Part shown: positions 1-5,783 of the stretch, one piece after another
How positions within the stretch are numbered: the stretch's first letter is position 1
Layout of the letters: every line of letters starts with the position of its first letter
Origin: JBFLVQ01 sp040758525
Lineage (GTDB): Bacteria > Acidobacteriota > Blastocatellia > Chloracidobacteriales > JADJPF01
DNA: 5,808 nucleotides
NCBI GenBank assembly: GCA_040758525.1
Contig: JBFLVQ010000612.1
Location: forward strand, 1-5,808
Reading direction: 5' to 3'
Program-made: the position numbers and the translations under genes
The notes under the pieces: model-generated
Database searches by the model: none
What the model was told of the DNA's origin: nothing
Seen by the model: the letters and a program-made list of their open reading frames with translations, nothing else

Positions 1-150
1 AAGCCTCTGAACGTTTTTATTTTTTCACAAGAATCTATCTTCTGATAGTTTTCTGAGGGTGACTCTAATAGAGTTCGCCAGCAGTAACATAAATTAAGAG
101 GGATTATTTTCCCCCTCGCGCTCCCCCCAAGATTCTCTAAATTTACTAGC
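1..150. other. Unassigned leading region
   Basis: No gene, RNA or repeat could be recognised here. All three forward frames contain stops (for example TGA at 43-45 and TAA at 85-87). A C-rich patch lies at about 111-128. If the beta-barrel gene whose 3' end starts near 151 was once intact, its upstream part should lie here, but no frame resembles it. The frame of the remnant is open from 88 onward, yet the residues before about 145 do not look like barrel strands. Confidence 0.4.
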
Positions 151-327
151 AATGACCATTTCACTCTTAGTAGTTTTGCTACGGCATTAGGTGGAGGGCT
201 CGATATAACAGTAAATAGGCGTGTGGCGATACGGGTTATTCAAGCAGATTATCTATTCCTACGTATGCTTGAGCCAAAAAACAATACTCGTCTTTCAACT
301 GGATTAGTTATTCGATTTGGCAATTAG
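151..327 (+). pseudogene. 3' remnant of an outer-membrane beta-barrel (OmpA-like barrel) protein gene
   Basis: The frame ending at the TAG at 325-327 reads as the C-terminal strands of a porin-like barrel. A segment with FATALGGGLDITVNRRVAIR is followed by VIQADYLFLR, and the chain ends in LSTGLVIRFGN. A glycine-rich turn, an 'IRxIQADYL' strand and a final strand with alternating hydrophobic residues near an aromatic are typical of small outer-membrane barrels that are abundant in Acidobacteriota. About 58 codons are recognisable, against the roughly 170-220 residues expected for a full barrel. The frame opens only at 88 after a TAA at 85-87, and there is no start codon with a ribosome binding site, no signal peptide and no earlier strands. 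I therefore read it as a truncated or frameshifted gene rather than a functional one. The family call rests on remembered sequence patterns. A frameshift from sequencing error, with the rest of the gene upstream of the window, is an alternative. Confidence 0.6.
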
Positions 328-347
328 CCGAGATATTGAGCAATCAC

Positions 348-376
348 AGAGGCATAGGGAAGCTCTCTATGCCTCT
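348..376. terminator. Strong hairpin downstream of the barrel remnant, candidate terminator
   Basis: AGAGGCATAG (348-357) and CTATGCCTCT (367-376) are perfect 10-bp reverse complements. The stem can extend inward by three more pairs (one G-U) to a 3-nt loop. It starts 20 nt after the barrel stop codon, where a terminator would be expected. No T-run follows on either strand, so it is not a textbook rho-independent terminator. It could act as a 3'-end stabilising stem. The right arm can alternatively pair with AGAGG at 383-387, so two exclusive structures are possible. Confidence 0.45.
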
Positions 377-532
377 ACACAAAGAGGTTCAATTCTTAAG
401 TCATTCAAAGATCTGTACAAGGTTATTGTTGTTATCCTTGATTATGATAAAACGCAAAGTGACACCCTTAGCTTTCAACTCTTTTGTAATCGTATCAAGA
501 TTCGATACAAAGAAACCGACCTTGAATACTCC

Positions 533-552
533 ATGAACCAAGTATGGTTCAT
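533..552. terminator. Hairpin directly after the DUF4349 stop codon, candidate terminator
   Basis: ATGAACCA (533-540) and TGGTTCAT (545-552) form a perfect 8-bp stem with a 4-nt loop. On the minus strand the stem begins one base after the TAA stop of the DUF4349 gene (554-556). On the plus strand it runs into a short TTTT at 552-555, so the weak T-tract suits transcription from the left better. It sits at a convergent junction, so a bidirectional role is possible. The stem is short and moderately A/T-rich. Confidence 0.4.
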
Positions 553-553
553 T

Positions 554-1435
554 TTATCCATGCTTTTCAATATATTTTGCTGTTGCCATAGGTATCCATT
601 TTAGTTTTTCTAGGATAACGATTAGCGTTAAGACAAACAGACTACTAATAAAGAGTAGGAAAATTGCACCAAAGTAATATTTCACGGTCCATAACAATGC
701 CACTTTTATTCTATGGTTAAGAGCAATCTGTGATTGTTGTAACTGATATTCATTTAATGTAAATTTAATCGTACAAAATTCATTCTCCTGATCATATTCA
801 CCCAATTTTACTCCTAGCGCTTGAATAAGATCTTCTACTTCAAGAATCCTATTCTCCAAATTAACTAAATCTTCAATACTTCCCTCCTTATTTTTGAGAC
901 TGATCAATGCTTCTCGGGATTTTTCCAGAGAGACACGTTTAGCTTGAAGATCCTTATATTCATTTGTCTTATCAAGTTTATCTATATTGATGGAGGCAAG
1001 CTTGCCGATATTTTTTATTTCTGCCGTCATCTCATCAAATTTACCTGGATGTACGCCAATACCAAGTTGCAAAGTGCGGTTGCCAGGTAATCCAGCATTC
1101 TGCTCAAATTGGATCAAGGCATTATATTTATTGATAAGTTCCCGAACCTGCTTCTCGTCTCTGCTAAACTCTTCTGTCTTGGAGTTAAGGGAGGCAATTT
1201 TTTCATATTTTTGATCAACGCTGTAGGATTGAGTGCCGATGGCACCATCAAATTTTAGCTTGGCGCTAGCATAATTTTTTCGAGAAAACTCAAAATCACT
1301 TACTAACACAGGATTGTTGATTGAATCTGCCAGTCCATTCGAATATGTAAAATATCCGTAAATAAACCTTATTGTAAAAAGTGTAAAAAATCCCATTGCT
1401 AAATAGAGAAGGCCTTTTTTCATCTTATTTTTCAT
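554..1435 (-). CDS. DUF4349 domain-containing membrane protein
   Basis: The protein has 293 residues. A hydrophobic N-terminal segment (about 8-28) is followed by an extracytoplasmic region. The core DUF4349 pattern starts at QKYEKIASLNSKTEEF (75-90) and continues with a helix containing NALIQFEQ (105-112), then GNRTLQLGIGV (118-128). Next come a long charged helical stretch likely to form a coiled coil (about 158-208), the conserved ENEFCTIKF (217-225), and a second membrane segment near 255-276. The tail (277-293) is basic and probably cytoplasmic. The start at 1435 is preferred because GGGAG precedes ATG by 6 nt, whereas the in-frame ATG four codons later has no such site. There is no lipobox cysteine, unlike some DUF4349 lipoproteins. 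The function of the family is unknown, and a role in the cell envelope is inferred only from topology. The gene is visibly more A/T-rich than the divergent operon at 1626 and stands alone on its strand. Confidence 0.9.
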   Translation of the reverse strand: MKNKMKKGLLYLAMGFFTLFTIRFIYGYFTYSNGLADSINNPVLVSDFEFSRKNYASAKLKFDGAIGTQSYSVDQKYEKIASLNSKTEEFSRDEKQVRELINKYNALIQFEQNAGLPGNRTLQLGIGVHPGKFDEMTAEIKNIGKLASINIDKLDKTNEYKDLQAKRVSLEKSREALISLKNKEGSIEDLVNLENRILEVEDLIQALGVKLGEYDQENEFCTIKFTLNEYQLQQSQIALNHRIKVALLWTVKYYFGAIFLLFISSLFVLTLIVILEKLKWIPMATAKYIEKHG

Positions 1436-1461
1436 AACAAACTCCCTACTAATTTTGACTG

Positions 1462-1491
1462 AATATAGCTATCTCTATACGCTTAATACAA
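1462..1491 (-). promoter_or_regulatory. Candidate sigma70-type promoter for the DUF4349 gene
   Basis: Read on the minus strand, TTGTAT (1491-1486) is followed after 18 nt by TATATT (1467-1462). The -10 box matches the consensus at five of six positions, while the -35 box is weak. Transcription would start near 1455, giving a leader of about 20 nt that includes the GGGAG ribosome binding site. Such boxes occur by chance in A/T-rich DNA. Confidence 0.35.
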
Positions 1492-1505
1492 TGTGGCTAA
1501 CCACA
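1492..1505. promoter_or_regulatory. Short perfect palindrome in the divergent intergenic region, possible operator
   Basis: TGTGG (1492-1496) and CCACA (1501-1505) form a perfect dyad around CTAA. It lies directly upstream of the candidate -35 box of the minus-strand promoter and about 40 nt upstream of the candidate -35 box of the plus-strand promoter, so one bound protein could influence both. A second small dyad, GTTG-G-CAAC, lies at 1516-1524. No regulator gene is in the window, and dyads this short arise by chance. Confidence 0.25.
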
Positions 1506-1544
1506 GAAATTGTCTGTTGGCAACCATCGATAAGGCAGTCACAA

Positions 1545-1574
1545 TTGACCTAATGTGCTATGCGGGCTTAAACT
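1545..1574 (+). promoter_or_regulatory. Candidate promoter for the molybdenum hydroxylase operon
   Basis: TTGACC (1545-1550, five of six matches to the -35 consensus) is followed after 18 nt by TAAACT (1569-1574, four of six). A TATATT at 1581-1586 is a better -10 sequence but has no good -35 partner at the right distance. The leader to the ATG at 1626 would be about 45 nt. This is the only gap before the first operon gene, so a promoter is expected here, but the exact boxes are uncertain. Confidence 0.3.
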
Positions 1575-1625
1575 TTACCCTATATTCCTGGGGGCGCAAA
1601 AATTCGCTACAACTGGGGGGTCGTT

Positions 1626-2252
1626 ATGGACGACAACAATGACAGCACAAAATTGACTGTCTCACGCCGTAGTTTCATCAAGACCATGGGTGGCGGGCTG
1701 TTGCTTACTACTGCCTTGCCGACAGGGGAAATGGTTCAGCCGGTCAGTGCCGAAACCCGCGATCAGGCATTAGGACCTGATAAGATCAAGCTGGATCTGA
1801 CCGTCAATGGTAAAAAACATAGCCTAGAGGTTGAGACGCGTACCACACTGGCAGAGGCTTTGCGCGATCAACTCGACCTTACTGGCACAAAGGTCGTCTG
1901 TGATCGTGGCTCATGCGGTGGCTGCACTGTACAGGTCAGCGGCGAGCCTGTCTGTTCCTGTATGATGCTCGCTTGTGACGCAGTAGGACAGCAGATCACT
2001 ACGATTGAAGGCCTAGCTCAGGGCGATCAGTTACATCCATTACAGGAGTGTTTCATTGAAGCTGATGCATTGCAATGCGGCTTCTGCACACCGGGAATGG
2101 TAATGTCATGTAAAGCGCTGCTAGATCGCAATACTAATCCCTCGTTAGAAGATGTACGTGCTGCAGTGTCAGGTAACCTCTGTCGCTGTGGTACCTATCC
2201 ACATGTCTTCGAAGCCACTTTAGCAGCGGCAAAACGGATTAAGAGGGGGTAG
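1626..2252 (+). CDS. Tat-exported [2Fe-2S] subunit of a molybdenum hydroxylase (xanthine dehydrogenase/aldehyde oxidase family)
   Basis: This 208-residue protein is the electron-transfer subunit that passes electrons from the molybdenum site to FAD. Its N-terminus has a twin-arginine signal: SRRSFIK at 13-19, a hydrophobic stretch at about 20-31, and a plausible cleavage site after VSA at 40-42. A plant-ferredoxin-like domain (about 53-130) carries C92, C97, C100 and C112, the exact C-x4-C-x2-C-x11-C spacing of the family. The helical second domain carries CGFC (151-154) and CRC (186-188), which bind the second [2Fe-2S] cluster. Extra cysteines (110, 117, 142, 162) are not part of these motifs. 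The start is preceded by a G-run at 1615-1620 with 5-nt spacing. The next gene begins 4 nt after the stop. The closest well-studied plan is PaoA of E. coli, which also carries the only Tat signal of its complex. The family assignment is firm, but the substrate is unknown. Confidence 0.95.
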   Translation: MDDNNDSTKLTVSRRSFIKTMGGGLLLTTALPTGEMVQPVSAETRDQALGPDKIKLDLTVNGKKHSLEVETRTTLAEALRDQLDLTGTKVVCDRGSCGGCTVQVSGEPVCSCMMLACDAVGQQITTIEGLAQGDQLHPLQECFIEADALQCGFCTPGMVMSCKALLDRNTNPSLEDVRAAVSGNLCRCGTYPHVFEATLAAAKRIKRG

Positions 2253-2256
2253 AGTT

Positions 2257-4539
2257 ATGCCACAAAAGATCAGAACTCAATTTGGATTCAAGGGTAGCTT
2301 GGAAGATGTTGAATTTGAGATTCCCGATAACGAACCAATGCCCTGGAGCGCAAGCGACAACCTACATATGGTGAGCGCACCAATGCCCCGCCTAGATGCG
2401 CGTGCCAAGGTTACAGGGCAAGCTAAATACACTTATGATGTCAACCGACCAGGAATGCTCTATGGTCGTATTCTACGCTCACCATACGCTGCTGCTGATA
2501 TAAAGAAGATTGACACTAGCAAAGCAGAGGCACTACCAGGGGTAAAAGCTATCGAAGTACTACCTATTAAAACGGTTCGTTATGCTGGTCAGGATATTGC
2601 TGCAGTTGCTGCGATCAGTGCACAGATCGCAGAAGATGCTCTACGTCTTATTACTGTCGAATATGCTCAGAAGGGTTTTGTATATAATATCGAGGGTGCG
2701 ATGAAGCCAGATGCACCACTTGTACATGAAGCTCAGGTCAAGGAACGGACTTCTGGGGGAGACCTACCGGCAGGTGGACAAAGCGTTCCACAGACTGGTA
2801 ATGTGCGTGGCCCACGTGTGAATACTCGTGGTGAAATCGCTAAAGGTTTTGCTGAGGCAGAGGAGACTGTCGAAGCCACTTTCCATACTCAAGTGCAGAC
2901 CCACTCTTCCTTAGAAACACATGGCATTGTTGCCGAATGGCAAGGCGATAAGCTTACTGTTTGGGCCTCTACACAAGGCACATTTAGTGTGCGCGATGAA
3001 TTGGCTGATGTTCTAGGTATTGCTAAGACTAATGTAAGAGTGATCACTGAATTTATGGGTGGTGGCTTTGGTAGTAAGTTTGGAGCTGGCTCTTATGGTG
3101 TGTTGGCAGCCAAACTTGCTAAGAAAGCAAATGCACCTGTGAAGATGATGCTCACTCGCAAAGATGAGCAGCTTGCTACTGGTAATCGCCCTAATTCGAT
3201 CCAGAAACTTAAACTTGGCGCCAAACGTGATGGTACCCTCACAGCAATGCAAATTGTTGTACATGGCACAGGTGGCGTGGGTGGTGGCGCGGGTGCTGCT
3301 CGGCCTCTATTAGGGCTCTATGATTGTCCTAATAAGAATGCCGAAGAGTATGATGTCTTTATCAATGCAGGACCGGCCGCAGCAATGCGCGCACCTGGTC
3401 ATCCACAAGGTGCCTTTGCGCTTGAATCGGCAATCGATATGATGGCGGAAAAACTTGGCTTGGATCCATTCGAATTTCGCCGTAAAAATGATAAAAACCC
3501 TGTGCGACTTGCCGAAATGGAGCTAGGTGCAGCACGTATCGGTTGGGAGCGGCGCAACAAGGTAGCTGGCGCAGGCACAGGCTCCATCAAACGTGGCATA
3601 GGTATGGCAAATGGCCTATGGTACAACACTGGGCGACCCGGTGCGCAGGCTCAGATTAAGATACATAGTGATGGTACAGTTGAACTCTTCAATGGTGCAC
3701 AGGATATCGGCACCGGTATACGCACAATAATTGCGCAAGTAACGGCTGAAGAGCTAGGACTCTCCCTCAATGATATCAAAGTACGTTTTGGTGATACGGA
3801 ATTTCCTTTTGGTCCTGGTTCAGGTGGTAGTACTACTACACCATCACTTACACCGGCGGTACGTGCTGCTGCAATGGCGGCACGACAGAAGCTCTTCGAG
3901 ATTGCCCGTGGCCTACTACAGGTTAGCCCAGAAACAGCACTCGATGCACGTGGCGGCAAGATTTTTGTGAAGGCCGAGCCAACACGTGCTATCGACTTCA
4001 AGCGGGTTGCCTCCCATATTACTGGTGACACTCTCACGGTGCAGGGCGATCGTGTACAAAATTATAAGTCTTATCGCGACACAGTTGCAGGAGTACAGTT
4101 TGCTGAAGTTGAGGTTGATACTGAGACAGGTCAAGTACGAGTGCTCAAGGTTGTTGCGATACATGACTGTGGCCGCCCACTTAATCGCTTAACCTCGCGT
4201 AGCCAGATTAATGGTGGTGTGATACAGGGCCTCAGCTATGCGCTCTATGAGGATCGTATCCTAGACCCTCAGACGGGGCGTATGGTCAATGCTAATCTTG
4301 AGCAGTATAAGATTGCTGGGGCGCTTGATATGCCCTTGATCGAGCCAATCCTCTTTGACGTCTACAATGGCTCTAATAATACTGGCGCAGTCGGCATTGG
4401 CGAGCCCACAGTAGTACCCACTGCGGCTGCAATTGCCAATGCAGTTTACAATGCGATTGGTGTAAGAATCTTTGAGCTACCCATTACGCCTGCGCGTGTG
4501 CTGGCGGCGCTGGGACGGAATAAGGAGGCCAAAAGATGA
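2257..4539 (+). CDS. Molybdopterin-binding catalytic subunit of an aldehyde oxidase/xanthine dehydrogenase family enzyme
   Basis: This 760-residue protein is the catalytic subunit, which hydroxylates an aldehyde or heteroaromatic substrate using water as the oxygen source. The N-terminal hammerhead domain shows PRLDARAKVTGQAKYTYD (44-61). The cofactor-binding part shows QTHSSLETHG (214-223), MGGGFGSKFG (267-276), AMRAPGHPQG (376-385, with the conserved active-site arginine R378), AQDIGTG (481-487) and GPGSGGSTTT (519-528). Near the C-terminus GIGEP (713-717) supplies E716, the expected base catalyst. All hallmark residues are present and the length is normal, so it should be active. It has no signal peptide and would rely on the small subunit for export. 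The start is supported by AAGAGGGGG at 2241-2249, which overlaps the end of the upstream gene. Its stop overlaps the next start as ATGA. PaoC-like enzymes use molybdopterin cytosine dinucleotide, and the same cofactor is likely here by inference. The substrate cannot be decided from the sequence. Confidence 0.95.
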   Translation: MPQKIRTQFGFKGSLEDVEFEIPDNEPMPWSASDNLHMVSAPMPRLDARAKVTGQAKYTYDVNRPGMLYGRILRSPYAAADIKKIDTSKAEALPGVKAIEVLPIKTVRYAGQDIAAVAAISAQIAEDALRLITVEYAQKGFVYNIEGAMKPDAPLVHEAQVKERTSGGDLPAGGQSVPQTGNVRGPRVNTRGEIAKGFAEAEETVEATFHTQVQTHSSLETHGIVAEWQGDKLTVWASTQGTFSVRDELADVLGIAKTNVRVITEFMGGGFGSKFGAGSYGVLAAKLAKKANAPVKMMLTRKDEQLATGNRPNSIQKLKLGAKRDGTLTAMQIVVHGTGGVGGGAGAARPLLGLYDCPNKNAEEYDVFINAGPAAAMRAPGHPQGAFALESAIDMMAEKLGLDPFEFRRKNDKNPVRLAEMELGAARIGWERRNKVAGAGTGSIKRGIGMANGLWYNTGRPGAQAQIKIHSDGTVELFNGAQDIGTGIRTIIAQVTAEELGLSLNDIKVRFGDTEFPFGPGSGGSTTTPSLTPAVRAAAMAARQKLFEIARGLLQVSPETALDARGGKIFVKAEPTRAIDFKRVASHITGDTLTVQGDRVQNYKSYRDTVAGVQFAEVEVDTETGQVRVLKVVAIHDCGRPLNRLTSRSQINGGVIQGLSYALYEDRILDPQTGRMVNANLEQYKIAGALDMPLIEPILFDVYNGSNNTGAVGIGEPTVVPTAAAIANAVYNAIGVRIFELPITPARVLAALGRNKEAKR
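4522..4528 (+). promoter_or_regulatory. Ribosome binding site of the FAD subunit gene, inside the upstream coding region
   Basis: AAGGAGG lies 7 nt before the ATG at 4536 and within the last codons of the molybdopterin subunit gene. It is a near-perfect Shine-Dalgarno match and fixes the start. Together with the ATGA stop-start overlap it points to translational coupling of the two subunits. Confidence 0.8.
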
Positions 4540-5519
4540 ACAAATTTGAGTATGTAAATGCGTCCTCGGTAAAAACTGCGGCTGCGCAACTTGGTGCAGA
4601 CTGGTCGGTACGTGTCAAGGCAGGTGGCATCGATCTACTTGATGAATTAAAGGAGCATATTATTGCGCCCAACCAATTGGTCAATATCAGATCGATTCCT
4701 AACTTAGACTATATTAAGATCGAGTCTAAGGGCAGCTTGCATATTGGCGCGCTAGTAACTTTGGCAAAGGTGGCGGCAAATCAAGATATCCGCAAACGCT
4801 TTCTTGCCCTTGCAGAAGCAGCCGGTGGTGCGGCTACACCACAGATTCGTAATGTTGCTACTGTAGGCGGCAACCTCTGTCAGCGACCACGTTGTTGGTA
4901 CTATCGTAACGAGGAGTTTGGCTGCTTAAAGAAGGGTGGGGAACTCTGCTATGCCCAGAATGGCGAGAATCGCTTCCATGCTATTTTCGGCAACAACAAA
5001 TGTGCAATTGTACATCCATCTGCAACTGCTGTTGCGCTAGTTGCACTGGGAGCGCAATTGAAGATCTTTGATGGACGTAGTGAGCGTACCCTGGATATCG
5101 AAAAATTCTTTATCACACCAGAAGAGAATGTGACACGTGAAAACGTGCTCAAACCAAATGAGATCATCACTGAGATTATCGTACCTGCACTGCCAGCCGG
5201 TACACGTAGTTTCTACCTTAAACAGAAAGAGAAACAGAGCTTCGATTGGCCACTGGCAGATGTTGCTGTAGTACTGCAGATGGCTGGTAGTACTTGCAAG
5301 CAGGCACGAGTAGTCTTGGGTGCTGCAGCGCCTGTACCTTGGCGAGTGTCGGCAGTTGAGCGTGCGCTTATAGGCAAGCGGGTTGATGCGGATCTAGCAA
5401 AGCAGGCTGCGCGTCTTGCCCTAGAAGGAGCACGTCCACTTCAACACAACGCTTACAAGCTGCCACTATTTGAAACGCTGGTTGCGCGTACAATATTGGG
5501 CGCAGTACAACAGGCGTAA
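4536..5519 (+). CDS. FAD-binding subunit of the molybdenum hydroxylase, with a probable extra [4Fe-4S] site
   Basis: This 327-residue protein accepts electrons from the [2Fe-2S] subunit and passes them to an external acceptor. The two FAD pyrophosphate-binding segments are VKAGGIDLLDEL (27-38) and NVATVGGNL (106-114). The C-terminal domain of the family (CO_deh_flav_C type) follows from about 222. Directly after the second FAD segment an inserted stretch carries C115, C120, C130 and C138 within QRPRCWYYRN and GCLKKGGELC, then GENRFHAIFG (143-152) and C156 before the conserved AIVHPS (157-162). Family members with such an insertion, namely 4-hydroxybenzoyl-CoA reductase beta subunit and PaoB of E. 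coli, bind an additional [4Fe-4S] cluster, so one is likely here. Which four of the five cysteines bind it is inference. No signal peptide is present, which fits a complex exported by the Tat signal of its partner. The subunit order (Fe-S, Mo, FAD) differs from paoABC, where the FAD gene is in the middle. Confidence 0.93.
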   Translation: MNKFEYVNASSVKTAAAQLGADWSVRVKAGGIDLLDELKEHIIAPNQLVNIRSIPNLDYIKIESKGSLHIGALVTLAKVAANQDIRKRFLALAEAAGGAATPQIRNVATVGGNLCQRPRCWYYRNEEFGCLKKGGELCYAQNGENRFHAIFGNNKCAIVHPSATAVALVALGAQLKIFDGRSERTLDIEKFFITPEENVTRENVLKPNEIITEIIVPALPAGTRSFYLKQKEKQSFDWPLADVAVVLQMAGSTCKQARVVLGAAAPVPWRVSAVERALIGKRVDADLAKQAARLALEGARPLQHNAYKLPLFETLVARTILGAVQQA

Positions 5520-5525
5520 GGCAAC

Positions 5526-5532
5526 AGGAGGT
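5526..5532 (+). promoter_or_regulatory. Strong ribosome binding site for the small cysteine-rich gene
   Basis: AGGAGGT is followed after 7 nt by the ATG at 5540. This is as good a Shine-Dalgarno site as any in the operon. It is the main reason to accept the short reading frame that follows as a real gene. Confidence 0.8.
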
Positions 5533-5539
5533 AAGAATT

Positions 5540-5758
5540 ATGATCGAAGATAGGCCACAACAGACCGTCGAAGTATGTCGCAGTCTACGCACCAAGATGT
5601 ATTATGTATTAGGCCGCTTTCATAATGATATAGGAGAGTCTAGTCCTACTGCACAGTACTGGTGTCTACATACAATGCAACCATTTGGACCAGATGGCAG
5701 CTATGTCTGTCCAGAAGAGTGCCGTACCGGCCGTTGCTGTTTCAATGACTGCAAATAG
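5540..5758 (+). CDS. Small cysteine-rich protein of unknown function, fourth gene of the operon
   Basis: This 72-residue protein has seven cysteines (13, 42, 57, 61, 66, 67, 71). Five of them crowd the C-terminal 16 residues in the pattern C-x3-C-x4-CC-x3-C. Other features are a basic/aromatic CRSLRTKMYYVLGR segment (13-26), a SPTAQYWC segment (35-42) and a PFGPDG turn (48-53). There is no signal peptide or membrane segment, so it is probably cytoplasmic, unlike the exported enzyme. It begins 20 nt after the FAD subunit stop with an excellent ribosome binding site and reads the same way, so co-transcription is likely. I do not recognise a named family. The cysteine spacing would suit zinc or Fe-S binding. 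Its place in the operon suggests a role in assembly, cofactor handling or electron transfer for the hydroxylase, but that is inference from context only. Accidental open frames are rarely this cysteine-patterned or this well provided with a ribosome site. Confidence 0.78.
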   Translation: MIEDRPQQTVEVCRSLRTKMYYVLGRFHNDIGESSPTAQYWCLHTMQPFGPDGSYVCPEECRTGRCCFNDCK

Positions 5759-5783
5759 AAAGAATTTTGTCGAGAGGTGGTGA

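Noticed and set aside
491..508. GTATC...GATAC short inverted repeat
   Set aside because: Only 5 bp of stem with a 7-nt loop in A/T-rich DNA; expected by chance.
317..604. 95-codon plus-strand open frame beginning with TTG
   Set aside because: It overlaps the barrel stop, both hairpins and the 3' end of the DUF4349 gene, uses TTG with no ribosome binding site, and its translation resembles no protein. The same applies to the overlapping 66-codon frame at 336-536.
987..1214. Plus-strand open frame antisense to the DUF4349 gene
   Set aside because: It lies wholly inside a well-supported gene on the other strand and has no ribosome binding site or recognisable product.
1545..1560. CACA...TGTG spaced dyad near the operon promoter as a CRP-like site
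   Set aside because: The half-sites are in the opposite orientation to the TGTGA/TCACA arrangement of CRP sites and only 4 bp long.
3013..4164. Several open frames of 66-128 codons on both strands inside the molybdopterin subunit gene (e.g. 3651-4037 minus)
   Set aside because: They are shadows of the coding frame, which contains all hallmark motifs of its family through this region; none has start signals or a plausible product.
4949..5595. Minus-strand open frames opposite the FAD subunit and the small cysteine-rich gene (4949-5170, 5368-5595)
   Set aside because: They are antisense to supported genes, and the sense-strand ribosome sites and family motifs explain the region better.
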